From Methylobacterium sp. WL119 (GTDB lineage Bacteria; Pseudomonadota; Alphaproteobacteria; Rhizobiales; Beijerinckiaceae), in assembly GCF_008039875.1 (NCBI RefSeq), contig NZ_VRUU01000005.1:62001-126000 (forward strand): DNA of 64,000 bases. Direction: 5' to 3'. This document shows, in pieces, positions 1 to 7,129 of the stretch. Made by a program: the position numbers and the translations under genes. Under the pieces are notes generated by a model, which saw only the letters and a program-made list of their open reading frames with translations, did not search any database and was not told the origin of the DNA. Position 1 is the first letter of the stretch. Each line of letters begins with the position of its first letter.

Positions 1-221
1 GGCTCGACGTGCTTCGTGATGCGCTGGGCGAGCAGCTCGTAGAGGTGCGCGCGCTCCTTCTCGTTCTTCGCCGCCTTGAAGGTCGGCGTGACGATCAGCT
101 TCATCTCGGAAGCGGTGAGCAGTCCGCACCGGGCGGCGAGCCACTCGTCGGTGCCCTGGCCGAGGTCGGTGTAAAGACGGACCGAGGACGGCGCCCGGCC
201 GGCGTTGGCGATCATTTCCAT
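1..221 (-). CDS. YqaJ-type phage recombination exonuclease, N-terminal part
   Basis: Reading leftward from an ATG at 219-221, the frame stays open to the window edge, giving about 73 residues. The N-terminal part contains GTDEWLAARCGLLTASE, the conserved substrate-binding opening of the YqaJ/lambda-exonuclease family, which degrades one strand of phage DNA ends for recombination. A GGAG ribosome site lies just upstream and the start is only 5 bases after the stop of the ATPase gene, so the two are co-translated. The catalytic Asp/Glu/Lys core lies outside the window. The partner annealing protein, if present, would be further left. Confidence 0.75.
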   Translation of the reverse strand, partial: MEMIANAGRAPSSVRLYTDLGQGTDEWLAARCGLLTASEMKLIVTPTFKAAKNEKERAHLYELLAQRITKHVE

Positions 222-226
222 GGTGG

Positions 227-1513
227 TCACTCCGCGGCTGCGACGAGCATGGTGCCGCGCACCGCGCCGTCTTCGATGACGATGGCGGCCGACCGGCCGG
301 ACTGAACGACCTCGATCCAGACCTGGTAGTCCGAGGCCTGGGCCATCTCGGCGAGGATCCGCATGGCTTCCTCGTCGAGGAGTGAGCCGTCCTGGACGCG
401 GATCACGCGGAGCTTCGGGTTCGCGGCCATGGCGATCGCGACGGAGGTCCGCAGCTGCTCGGCGCTCGACGCCTGGTCGAACGGCACGCCGTCCAGCAGG
501 ATCTCGTCGTCGCCGAACTCGATTCCCGGCACCGGCAGGTCGGCCTTCGCGATCGCCTCGCGCTTGGCCGCGGTGCGCTCGTCCATCGCCTTCGTCAGCG
601 CGGCGGACGTGGCCTCGGCTTCCGCGGCGCGGGCTTCGATGCGGGCGCGCTCCTCGCGGCGGGCGACCAGCGCGTTGACGCGGCCGGCGTCGGCGATACG
701 CTCCCGCAGGGCGGCGGTGTCGATCTGTTTCGGCAGGGTCTCGGCGTTGGCGAGCTGCCCGCGCTTCTGGTCGGCGGATCCCTCGGCATCGCGCAGACGG
801 TCGTTAAGCGCCGCGATCTCAGCGCGGATGCGCTCGGCCTCGATGTCCAGCCGTTTTACCTCGGCGGCAGCAGCCTCACGGTTGGCGCGCCGCCGCTCGA
901 TGAGCGCATTCTGCTCGCCGGCCCGCTCCATTTCCGCGACGAGCGCCGCGTCGTCGACACGCTCGGCCGGAGCGTCGGCCGGGATCTCGATGCCGGCGGC
1001 CTGCGAGCGGAGCGTCCGCGCGTCCCGGTTCCAGGCGGTGCGCCGGTCGAAGTCCTCTTTGTTCGCCTTCTCGATCGCGGCGAAGTCGACGCCGGGGACG
1101 AAGCGCTTCAGCGCCTCCATCTGCGCCTTGCCGTCCATCCGGGTGAAGGCCAGCGGATCGAACGACAAGGCGCCGAGGAGCGCGTCGAGCATCTTTTGGG
1201 GCGACGGGTAGCGGGCGCCCTCCTCGCTCTCGACGACGAGAGTCGTGGCGAAGGTCTCGTCCTCGCGCTTCTTGAAGGTGCGCACGACCTTGATCTCGCC
1301 GAGGTCGAGCCGGATGCGGGCCTCGTTCTCGCCCTTGCGGATCGGCACCGCCTGGATGTGCGTGGTGCCCGAGAGGGCCCACCAGATCGCGTCGAGGACG
1401 GAGCTCTTGCCCTGCCCGTTCCGCCCGGTGATCTCGACGATGTTGCCGTCGGGCTCGATCGACACGGCGCGGAGCCGCTTCACGTTCTCGGCCTGCAGTT
1501 GAACGATCTTCAT
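227..1513 (-). CDS. SbcC/RecF-like AAA ATPase of phage recombination module
   Basis: 428 residues. Walker A GRNGQGKSS is at about residues 30-38, after an N-terminal strand typical of SMC/RecN/RecF ATPases. A charged, Glu/Arg/Ala-rich coiled coil fills roughly 140-300. The C-terminal half carries an ABC-signature-like SSAEQLRTSVAIA and a following hydrophobic strand plus DGSLLD in the Walker B region. It is shorter than SbcC/Rad50, as is usual for phage versions that sit beside YqaJ nucleases. Likely role: ATP-dependent help for recombination or end processing of phage DNA. Family placement is from motifs; the exact partner is inference from the adjacent exonuclease. Confidence 0.75.
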   Translation of the reverse strand: MKIVQLQAENVKRLRAVSIEPDGNIVEITGRNGQGKSSVLDAIWWALSGTTHIQAVPIRKGENEARIRLDLGEIKVVRTFKKREDETFATTLVVESEEGARYPSPQKMLDALLGALSFDPLAFTRMDGKAQMEALKRFVPGVDFAAIEKANKEDFDRRTAWNRDARTLRSQAAGIEIPADAPAERVDDAALVAEMERAGEQNALIERRRANREAAAAEVKRLDIEAERIRAEIAALNDRLRDAEGSADQKRGQLANAETLPKQIDTAALRERIADAGRVNALVARREERARIEARAAEAEATSAALTKAMDERTAAKREAIAKADLPVPGIEFGDDEILLDGVPFDQASSAEQLRTSVAIAMAANPKLRVIRVQDGSLLDEEAMRILAEMAQASDYQVWIEVVQSGRSAAIVIEDGAVRGTMLVAAAE

Positions 1514-1519
1514 AGCTGG

Positions 1520-1858
1520 CTACTCCGCGGCGTCGGGAAGGCGGCCGCGGTTCATCCGCTCGGCCTGCTGGCGGCTCTCGGCGCGGACGGCCGCGACGTG
1601 ATGGGGGTCGAGTGGCGCGGCGACGTCGGGCGCCGGGACGCCACAGCCGGCGTTGATGGCGGTCGCGATGGTCTCGGCGAGCGCGTGGTCGGACGCGGCC
1701 GATCCGGTCGGGATCAGCACGGCGAACACCTTGCCGTCGGCGTCGACGAGGGCGCGCAGGGCGCCCTCCCCGGTGCGCACCGGTAGGCGCACGCCCTGGG
1801 CGGTGAGGCTCTTGCGCCTGTGGGCCAGGGTGAGATTGGCGCGGGTGTAGGGGCTCAT
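1520..1858 (-). CDS. hypothetical phage early protein
   Basis: 112 residues, not recognised. The N-terminal third is basic (Arg/Lys-rich), and the C-terminal part is Ala/Glu-rich helix. It starts inside the stop region of the upstream gene (ATGAG overlap) and ends 6 bases before the ATPase gene, so it belongs to the leftward early operon. No transmembrane segment or known motif is visible. Confidence 0.6.
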   Translation of the reverse strand: MSPYTRANLTLAHRRKSLTAQGVRLPVRTGEGALRALVDADGKVFAVLIPTGSAASDHALAETIATAINAGCGVPAPDVAAPLDPHHVAAVRAESRQQAERMNRGRLPDAAE

Positions 1859-2148
1859 GGGCGCACCTCGGCGGCGTGGGAGATCAGGACGGTGCCGCCC
1901 GCGATGCCGACCGGCTCGAACAGGCCGGCGGCGCGGAGGGCGGCGAAGTGGCGGGGCGAGGCACCGGCGAGGTCGGCGTCGGCGAGGGTGACGCCGCGCC
2001 AGAGCGAGCCGTCGGCGCGGTGCTCGGGCTCGCCCCGGGCGTTGGCGCGGAGAGCGGCGAGCAGGTGGACCTGCAGGTCGGTGAGGCCGGCGCGCATGAC
2101 CGCGCGGACCGTGGCGAACTCGTCCTGGGAGAAGGGCGTGAGGATCAC
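1855..2148 (-). CDS. hypothetical phage early protein
   Basis: 97 residues from a GTG start at 2146-2148, chosen because GTGA overlaps the upstream stop and GGGAGGG lies 4-5 bases before it; the frame stays open further upstream but that part is the antisense-like shadow of the neighbour. A predicted helix with TDLQVHLLAALRANARG is followed by LWRGVTLADADL. The alternation of helices suggests a winged-helix-like fold, but this is a guess. Function unknown. Confidence 0.6.
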   Translation of the reverse strand: MILTPFSQDEFATVRAVMRAGLTDLQVHLLAALRANARGEPEHRADGSLWRGVTLADADLAGASPRHFAALRAAGLFEPVGIAGGTVLISHAAEVRP

Positions 2149-2480
2149 AGCGCCCTCCCGTCCGTCCGCGGCGCGACCCGCCGGCGGCGCGTCTCGGCGA
2201 GGTCGGCCACGCCCGCCGGCAGGGCCGAAACCCGCATCTCCTGGGCGTGGATCTCGGCGACCGTCATCAGGCCGCGGATGGTGTCGAAGGCCTCCTCGTT
2301 GCGGCTGGCGCCAAGGAGGGTGAGCACGTCGTAGAGGGCGTCGCGCATACCAGCGTGCGCCAGGCGGAGCGTGCGGTTCTCGGCGCGCATGATGCAGAAC
2401 GTCGCCTCGACGCGCTCGGCGAAGCACCGCAGCTCCTCGTGCTCCTCGGCGGTGATCGTGATGGGAGGCGCGGCGCTCAC
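2145..2480 (-). CDS. hypothetical phage early protein
   Basis: 111 residues. It begins MSAAPPITITAEEHEEL and is mostly helical with a single internal Cys in CFAERVEATFCIM. The start overlaps the previous stop by ATGA and its own stop overlaps the next GTG start, so translation is chained. No family recognised. Confidence 0.6.
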   Translation of the reverse strand: MSAAPPITITAEEHEELRCFAERVEATFCIMRAENRTLRLAHAGMRDALYDVLTLLGASRNEEAFDTIRGLMTVAEIHAQEMRVSALPAGVADLAETRRRRVAPRTDGRAL

Positions 2481-2770
2481 GACCGGCGCTCCCGGATCGC
2501 GCGGTTCTCAACGCTGATCCGCTCGGCCAGCTCGGCGTGCCGCTCGTAGGCGCTGGCCAGGTAGTAGGCCGCCTCGTCGGTGAGCATGGCCCAACCGAAG
2601 TCGCGAAAGAGGTCGCTCATCAGGTCGAGGTCGAGCGTCCGGTTTGCACCGTGGTGCTCGCCGATCGTCGCGATGTCCTTGTCGCGCTCGGTCGCCGCCA
2701 CGAGGCGGCACGCGAGGCCGGTGGTCTCGGCAATGCTCGGCAGCGGCGGAATGGGCGTGTGCTGGTTCAT
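2477..2770 (-). CDS. hypothetical phage early protein
   Basis: 97 residues, acidic and helical, with segments such as LMSDLFRDFGWAMLTDEAAY. It overlaps the downstream gene by ATGA and follows the upstream stop without a gap. No recognisable domain. Membership of the leftward early operon is clear from spacing; function is unknown. Confidence 0.6.
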   Translation of the reverse strand: MNQHTPIPPLPSIAETTGLACRLVAATERDKDIATIGEHHGANRTLDLDLMSDLFRDFGWAMLTDEAAYYLASAYERHAELAERISVENRAIRERRS

Positions 2771-3054
2771 CAGTAGTCCCCGTCGTAGTATTCGTCGCGG
2801 GCGGTGAAGTCGTAGTCTTCGAGGATCTTGGTCTCGATCGCTTCGTACTGATCGGGCGTCAGTAGCGAGAGGACGTCGGCGCCGGTGCTGTCCCGCGCCT
2901 CGTCGATCGTGATCTCGGGAGCTTCGCCCGGATCGCAGTTTTCGGGCGGCCCGTAGGTCTGCGGGGCCGAGCCGTGATGGTCGATCGTGAACTCGACCTC
3001 GAGGCAGGCGTCGCCTGATGCGTCGCGCGGGTCGGTCGCGGTGAAGGACGGCAT
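2770..3054 (-). CDS. hypothetical acidic phage protein
   Basis: 94 residues from the ATG at 3052-3054, selected because it overlaps the preceding stop as ATGA; a longer reading frame upstream has no support. The protein is strongly acidic (many Asp/Glu, ending DEYYDGDY), which could suit a DNA-mimic or a binding partner, but there is no motif to prove it. Confidence 0.55.
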   Translation of the reverse strand: MPSFTATDPRDASGDACLEVEFTIDHHGSAPQTYGPPENCDPGEAPEITIDEARDSTGADVLSLLTPDQYEAIETKILEDYDFTARDEYYDGDY

Positions 3055-3347
3055 CAGTCGAGCCCCCGCACGTGGCCGCACCAGCCCTTACCGTTCGGGC
3101 GTTGCTCGTAGTTCGGATCGCGACTGCTGTAGCTTTCGCCCGGGATCAGGAACCGATCCTTGGCGATGTCGAAAGTCTGCTCGGCCGCGATCCAGGCCAT
3201 GCAGTCGGAAGCGATGCAGCCGGTGCATTCCGCCGAGGGAGGCGTCCCCGGGATGCGATTGAAGGACGTCGCCCCTACGAAGCCAGCGCTATGCGCGACC
3301 CGACTGAACGGGCACCATTTCTTGCGAGCCTGATCTTCGGTGATCAT
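3054..3347 (-). CDS. small Cys-rich phage protein, metal binding likely
   Basis: 97 residues with five cysteines arranged as KKWCPFSR near the N terminus, a central CTGCIASDCMAW and a C-terminal GWCG. This layout recurs in small phage early proteins of unknown function and suggests a zinc or Fe-S site. It overlaps both neighbours by four bases (ATGA). Metal binding is inference from the cysteine spacing. Confidence 0.65.
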   Translation of the reverse strand: MITEDQARKKWCPFSRVAHSAGFVGATSFNRIPGTPPSAECTGCIASDCMAWIAAEQTFDIAKDRFLIPGESYSSRDPNYEQRPNGKGWCGHVRGLD

Positions 3348-3655
3348 GCGAGGAAGCCCTTCAGGTTGGGGCTGCGGTCACGGGCGGGGATGAGGTCGGT
3401 GCCGGCGAGCGCGTCGCGGCGGGCCTGTGCCCAGCGGCCGGCGTGCTCGGCCATTGCAGCCTCGGCGGCGGCGAACGCCGGGCTCGGCCCGTGCTCGGCC
3501 ATCGCGACGGCCCGGTCGGCTTCGGCGAGGCGGTAGGCGGCCTCCCGGGCGCGGCAGTCTGCGCGGAAGCGCTCGGTCGAGAGGCGGAGGTCGTCGGGCA
3601 GCGCCGGCGCGCTGATCGTGGCGTCGGCCGGGGTGCGGAGCTTGGGGGCGGCCAT
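3344..3655 (-). CDS. hypothetical phage protein
   Basis: 103 residues from the ATG at 3653-3655, which overlaps the stop of the HTH gene (ATGA); an earlier in-frame Met exists but would run deep into that gene. The middle is Ala/Arg/Glu-rich helix (REAAYRLAEADRAVAMAEH) that could form a coiled coil. Function unknown. Confidence 0.55.
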   Translation of the reverse strand: MAAPKLRTPADATISAPALPDDLRLSTERFRADCRAREAAYRLAEADRAVAMAEHGPSPAFAAAEAAMAEHAGRWAQARRDALAGTDLIPARDRSPNLKGFLA

Positions 3656-3951
3656 CAGGCGGCCTCCACGATGGCGAGGCCGGGCGGGTAGGTCCGGCAG
3701 CCCTCGACGCTTGGCAGGCACGGCGCCGGGCAGTCGAAGAAGGTGGCGACCGGGCGGCCGACGGTGTCGGCGATCACCTGCAGCGTGCTCGCGCTGACGC
3801 GGTTCTTGCCGTTCTCGTACTTCTGCAGCTGTGCGGCCGAGACACCGGCGGCGGTGGCGACCTCGCGCTGGGTCAGCTGCGCCGCCTGTCGAGCGTACTG
3901 GATGCGTTCGCCGATGCGACGGTCGGCGTCGGTTGCGGGAAGGCCGGCCAT
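3655..3951 (-). CDS. XRE-family helix-turn-helix regulator
   Basis: 98 residues starting at 3949-3951 (MAGLPATDAD). Residues about 15-70 form a classical HTH_3 domain: QAAQLTQREVATAAGVSAAQLQ then KYENGKNRVSASTL, followed by a short tail with FFDCPAPC. It is the first regulator of the leftward early operon, just downstream of a promoter with GGTTGT half-sites. It could control that operon or act as a CII-like or secondary repressor; its operator is not proven. Confidence 0.8.
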   Translation of the reverse strand: MAGLPATDADRRIGERIQYARQAAQLTQREVATAAGVSAAQLQKYENGKNRVSASTLQVIADTVGRPVATFFDCPAPCLPSVEGCRTYPPGLAIVEAA

Positions 3952-3952
3952 G

Positions 3953-4066
3953 TCAGCGGCCCTCCCCAAAGGTTGGGGCGCCGCCGAGCAGGTGGTAGCC
4001 GACGAGCCAGCCGATGCAGCCCGCACCGGGGAACGCGAGAACGGTCAGGATTTCGGAGAGGGGCAT
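3953..4066 (-). CDS. very small hydrophobic leader protein
   Basis: 37 codons: MPLSEILTVLAFPGAG followed by a Gly/Trp/Leu stretch and a short polar tail. GGAG lies 7 bases before the ATG and the stop is two bases before the start of the HTH gene. The composition suggests one membrane span. It is too short to be sure it is translated; spacing and a ribosome site are the only support. Confidence 0.4.
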   Translation of the reverse strand: MPLSEILTVLAFPGAGCIGWLVGYHLLGGAPTFGEGR

Positions 4067-4106
4067 CGTCTTGCTCCATCGGGCTCGGTGAGCGGCGATG
4101 GAGAAA

Positions 4107-4173
4107 GGTTATAACCGAGGTTGTTGGTTGTCAACTACCCGAGTAGCACGCGTGGTTGTCAGCGGTTATCCAC
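4107..4173 (-). promoter_or_regulatory. putative early leftward promoter with repressor half-sites
   Basis: On the minus strand TTGACA (4129-4134) and TATAAC (4108-4113) are 15 bases apart, a plausible but short-spaced promoter for the leftward operon. The same stretch carries GGTTATAACC (4107-4116), GGTTGT at 4119-4124 and 4126-4131, and a degenerate palindrome at 4152-4173. The GGTTGT half-site is the one in the cI/cro palindromes 1.1 kb to the right, so the same repressor may act at both places. Confidence 0.5.
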
Positions 4174-4257
4174 AGGTGGGAGGCAACCACCGCAGTTGAC
4201 TAGGAGTAGCACAAAACAGGAACATCACATCCATGGTGTTCAGGGTTAGAGGCGGCC

Positions 4258-4524
4258 ATGGGATCTCGGGAACCTGCGCGGAAGTCGTTCTACATCGTCC
4301 AGAGCTTCACCAGCGGACGGGATGGGGTTCGCATGGACGCGCCCGTGGAGGCTCGGACCGAGGCTGCGGCACGGCGCATTGCGGAACGGCTGTCAGCTCG
4401 AAAATCGTCCGTCATCGCTTTTGAGCGGACTGGCGATATCTCAAGCGGCGACTTCGACGAACCGCGGGTGCTGGTGAGCTACGGGAACATGGACGGCGAG
4501 GGGCCGGACAGCCTACCTTTCTGA
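4258..4524 (+). CDS. hypothetical protein of the immunity region
   Basis: 88 residues. The N-terminal half looks like an alpha/beta fold (FYIVQSFTSGRDGVRMDAPV then TEAAARRIAERLSARKSSVI), the layout seen in small phage proteins annotated only as hypothetical. It faces the repressor gene, whose stop is 3 bases away. Transcription would start in the region with repressor half-sites, so it may be controlled by the repressor. Function unknown. Confidence 0.6.
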   Translation: MGSREPARKSFYIVQSFTSGRDGVRMDAPVEARTEAAARRIAERLSARKSSVIAFERTGDISSGDFDEPRVLVSYGNMDGEGPDSLPF

Positions 4525-4527
4525 CCG

Positions 4528-5211
4528 CTATCGAAAATTCTTCGACACGACACGGTGGCGGAGGCCCCATTCGGCGCGATCTAGAGTGAAGTCACGCATG
4601 GGGTTGTACTGCCTCACGCGCCATTCCTCATCAGTCGATCCAAGGAAGCGCTTCACCATCGCGCGCGGCTCATCCGCTTTGGTGTTGTAGAAGACGCACG
4701 ATGTGTTCACGAGCACTGGAAGCCGTGGGTTCACAAACAGCGTGTCGCCCGGCTCGAACTCAGGCACCATTGAATCGCCGACGTGGTAGATGGCGTAACC
4801 GTCTTTCACACCTTGGAGAAGGGGCGGGCGCTTTGCACTGCCGATCGGATCGCGCTCGATGATCAGCGCGCCTTCGCCACCCTCAGCTGACGCATAGAGG
4901 GGCACATCCCCGATTAAGCCGGCGGCCGCGGCCCAATATGCCGGGTCCTTCGCGTATTCCGGCACACTGATGCGTGACGGTTGCGCGATCGACGGCCTGG
5001 TGACCCGACCGCGCCCGAACGCTTCCTCGGGCATGGTTGCCGCGTCGATGCCGAGCGCCTCGCACAGCTTGTCGAGCAGATCGGTCGTCTGGGTGTCTTT
5101 CGTCTCGATCTTGGCGATGGCAGCCTGAGAGACGCCGACGAGGTTCGCCAACGCCTTTTGGCTCAGGCCCTTAGCCTGCCGAGCCTCTCGAATTTCGTCC
5201 TGCCATGCCAT
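4528..5211 (-). CDS. phage CI-type repressor, XRE HTH + S24 peptidase-like
   Basis: 227 residues from ATG 5209-5211. Residues 8-60 are a helix-turn-helix (LSQKALANLVGVSQAAIAKIE). Residues about 100-225 are an S24/LexA-like domain with the catalytic pair in YHVGDSMVPEFEPGD (Ser147) and AMVKRF (Lys187). At the place where self-cleaving members have Ala-Gly, this protein reads ASAEGGEG; an Ala97-Gly98 lies slightly upstream. RecA-stimulated cleavage is therefore possible but not assured. Lytic genes face away across two palindromic operators. The role as lysogeny repressor is inferred from family and position. Confidence 0.85.
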   Translation of the reverse strand: MAWQDEIREARQAKGLSQKALANLVGVSQAAIAKIETKDTQTTDLLDKLCEALGIDAATMPEEAFGRGRVTRPSIAQPSRISVPEYAKDPAYWAAAAGLIGDVPLYASAEGGEGALIIERDPIGSAKRPPLLQGVKDGYAIYHVGDSMVPEFEPGDTLFVNPRLPVLVNTSCVFYNTKADEPRAMVKRFLGSTDEEWRVRQYNPMRDFTLDRAEWGLRHRVVSKNFR

Positions 5212-5224
5212 CGCCAACAATCCT

Positions 5225-5278
5225 ACAACCTTGGTTGTGGAACTGCTCGGGAATTCTGGTTGTTGACAACCAACAACC
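5225..5278. promoter_or_regulatory. repressor operators between cI and cro
   Basis: Two 14-base inverted repeats lie in the 88-base divergent gap: ACAACCTTGGTTGT at 5225-5238 (perfect) and GGTTGTTGACAACC at 5258-5271 (near perfect), plus an extra ACAACC half-site at 5273-5278. Centres are 33 bases apart, about three helical turns, which suits cooperative binding of a dimeric repressor. Confidence 0.7.
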
Positions 5279-5291
5279 GAAGCACTCATAT
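5263..5291 (+). promoter_or_regulatory. rightward early promoter (PR-like)
   Basis: TTGACA (5263-5268) and TCATAT (5286-5291) are separated by exactly 17 bases. The -35 hexamer is inside the second operator, so repressor would block it. Transcription would begin about 5298, only two bases before the ATG of the cro-like gene, predicting a nearly leaderless mRNA. Confidence 0.6.
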
Positions 5292-5299
5292 TTCCGGCC

Positions 5300-5539
5300 A
5301 TGTCGGACGTACGCCCCCTCATCGAAGCCGCAATCCGAGACAAGGGCTCGGAAGCGAAGCTGGCCGTGGCCTGCAAGGTCTCACAGGCCGCCATCAACAA
5401 GGCGAAGAAGGTGGGCCGCTGCTCACCCCGCCTCGCGGTCAAGATCGAAGGCGCGTGCGGCATTAGCCGACGGCTTCTCTGCCCCGAGTTCTTCGGGACG
5501 AGCTCCTTCCCCGCTGGGCTCACCGAGCTCAGCGCATGA
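5300..5539 (+). CDS. Cro/YdaS-like DNA-binding protein
   Basis: 79 residues. SEAKLAVACKVSQAAINKAK forms the helix-turn-helix of the YdaS/Cro family, followed by SPRLAVKIEGACGISRRLLCPEFF, the typical continuation in which Cro-like proteins read host-style recognition helices. It is the first gene right of the operators and faces the repressor. Expected role: antagonist of the repressor, committing to lytic growth. There is no ribosome site upstream, in line with a leaderless start. Confidence 0.8.
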   Translation: MSDVRPLIEAAIRDKGSEAKLAVACKVSQAAINKAKKVGRCSPRLAVKIEGACGISRRLLCPEFFGTSSFPAGLTELSA

Positions 5540-5877
5540 CCCGCCCCCGCACGCTCACCGCGCGCGGCGTGGCGCTCGGCATCCTCCTCGTGCTCGCCGG
5601 CTGCACCGATCCCGACGGGTCGCGCGATGTGCTCGAGGCCGCCGGCTACTCCGAAGTCCGCATCGTCGAGCGCCCGCACTGGTGGACCTCGAACTGCGGC
5701 GAGCGCGACACCTATGCGACGCCGTTCACCGCCGAGGGTCCGACGGGCATCCCCGTCGAGGGCGTCGTCTGCTCGCAAGGCCCCTACGGGAAGGGCGCCA
5801 CGATCCGGATCACGCGGGTGAACCGGCCGGCTCGCGCGACCGGGCTCCCGCTGATGCCGGGGAGCACGGTGCGATGA
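5536..5877 (+). CDS. small lipoprotein
   Basis: 113 residues, overlapping the cro-like gene by ATGA. The N terminus has Arg residues, a hydrophobic stretch and a lipobox LVLAGC, so Cys at about residue 23 should be lipidated. The rest is a small alpha/beta domain with two further cysteines. An early-expressed lipoprotein in a temperate phage could act in superinfection exclusion, but only the lipobox is seen; the role is conjecture. Confidence 0.65.
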   Translation: MTRPRTLTARGVALGILLVLAGCTDPDGSRDVLEAAGYSEVRIVERPHWWTSNCGERDTYATPFTAEGPTGIPVEGVVCSQGPYGKGATIRITRVNRPARATGLPLMPGSTVR

Positions 5878-6098
5878 GCGCGTTCGCCCTACTCGTCTCT
5901 GTTCCCGCCGAACCACCAGTCCGGGCTCCGGTCGACGCGGTCTGCCGTCTTCGGGTGCGCGCCCGGTGGCGTGACGACGGTTCGATCCTGACCGTCCTCT
6001 TCGACTCTCACGGCTACCGGCACTTCGAGACGCTGTTCCTGACAACGGCGAGCGGGGAGCTCGCGCTGCATTTCCTGCCCGTCTGTGGTCGCGCCTGA
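5874..6098 (+). CDS. hypothetical phage protein
   Basis: 74 residues starting at an ATG that overlaps the lipoprotein stop (ATGA). Mainly beta (VCRLRVRARWRDDGSILTVLF), no known motif. Spacing ties it to the early rightward operon. Confidence 0.5.
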   Translation: MSAFALLVSVPAEPPVRAPVDAVCRLRVRARWRDDGSILTVLFDSHGYRHFETLFLTTASGELALHFLPVCGRA

Positions 6099-6298
6099 TA
6101 AGCGCGCCCCTCCCCCATTCCGAGATCCGCACCACCAACGGCCTGGTCGGCCGGGTGCGGCGGGACGCCTGCGCTGCCGAACCCATCGTCACAGCAGGCG
6201 TCCCAACCCTTTCACCGCGTATCCCGGCCTCCGACCAGCGTCAGGAGGGTCAGCCGGCCCATCCGGTGGCGGCCCCCTCCGACCTGGGGCTCACCACG

Positions 6299-6664
6299 AT
6301 GCAGTCGGCCGATGGGGCGCAGAGCGCTCACCTCACCCAATGCGCCTATGCCGTCGAGACGGTCATGCCGGTGCTGCGCGAGCGCGATGCCGCCCATCAG
6401 GCTCGATGCCTGGAGATGGGGCCGCGCGCCGTCCACGCGCTCCAACGGGCGAAAACCTTCCATGTCGCGGTTTCCAATCTCGCGGCGGTGGGCGAGCTTG
6501 CCGAACGTCTGGCGCTCTACCCTGATCTGCTGACCGTGCTCCAACATTTGGAGCGTGGCGACTCGGTTCGCATCGTGGTCACCGCGAATTCGGGCGGGAC
6601 CGTTACTGAATTCGTGGGCGGGGGCGACGTCGTTGCCTTCGCTCCCATCGAGCGGGTGGCCTGA
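6299..6664 (+). CDS. hypothetical phage protein
   Basis: 121 residues from the Met at 6299 (MQSADGAQ), picked because the longer reading frame upstream is low-complexity and lacks a ribosome site. Helical centre with two Cys, and a C-terminal half (DLLTVLQHLERGDSVRIVVT) that looks like a compact domain. Unknown function. A small frame starts two bases after its stop. Confidence 0.5.
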   Translation: MQSADGAQSAHLTQCAYAVETVMPVLRERDAAHQARCLEMGPRAVHALQRAKTFHVAVSNLAAVGELAERLALYPDLLTVLQHLERGDSVRIVVTANSGGTVTEFVGGGDVVAFAPIERVA

Positions 6665-6665
6665 C

Positions 6666-6815
6666 ATGTTCGGCGCCCTTGCTCTTCTGCTCGCCGCCGC
6701 GTCGGTCTCGTGCTTCACGCTCGCCGCCGTGCGGGGCACCGCGCATCTCGTCGGCGTCGGCGTGATCGACGCGCTCGCAGCGGCCTGCTGTTTCATTGCG
6801 AGGTCGCTGTCGTGA
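6666..6815 (+). CDS. small membrane protein
   Basis: 49 residues, nearly all hydrophobic, with two possible spans (FGALALLLAAASVSCFTLAA and VGVIDALAAACCFIA). Start is directly behind the preceding stop and its stop overlaps a GTG start, suggesting translational coupling. Function unknown. Confidence 0.5.
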   Translation: MFGALALLLAAASVSCFTLAAVRGTAHLVGVGVIDALAAACCFIARSLS

Positions 6816-7129
6816 CCGTGGCCGTCCCCTATCGCGCCGGGCTCACCGGCCGATCGCGCGCCCGTTCGTTCCGACCTGTCGTCGGGCGCGCGTCCTCTTT
6901 GGACCTTCCCGCCGTGCATCCGGATCAGGCGCGCCAACGCCTGCCGGCCCCGTCGGGTCGTGTTCTCGTCTCGCGTGATCGCCTCAGCTTCCCGGCCGTC
7001 GATCGTGCTCGTGTCACCGCCGCGTTTGTCTTTCCTCTGCTGCACGTCGCGGCTCCCGTTGCTTCGATCCTCTTGAAGCACGCGGGGCTGATCGAATGTG
7101 GTCAAAGAACAAGGGGCGTCGGCCGATGA
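6812..7129 (+). CDS. hypothetical phage protein, weakly supported
   Basis: 105 codons from GTG 6812 (GTGA overlap with the preceding gene). Arg-rich, ends in a hydrophobic helix-like part. Third-position GC is fairly high, consistent with coding, but the end overlaps the next gene by 34 bases. It may not be real. Confidence 0.35.
   Translation: MTVAVPYRAGLTGRSRARSFRPVVGRASSLDLPAVHPDQARQRLPAPSGRVLVSRDRLSFPAVDRARVTAAFVFPLLHVAAPVASILLKHAGLIECGQRTRGVGR

Noticed and set aside
5212-6192. Long N-terminal extension of the repressor frame
   Set aside because: It crosses the operator region and opposes the cro-like and lipoprotein genes; the ATG at 5211 gives a standard repressor length.
6212-7105. 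297-codon leftward frame in the early region
   Set aside because: Polar, composition-driven product against the direction of coupled genes; no ribosome site or family match.
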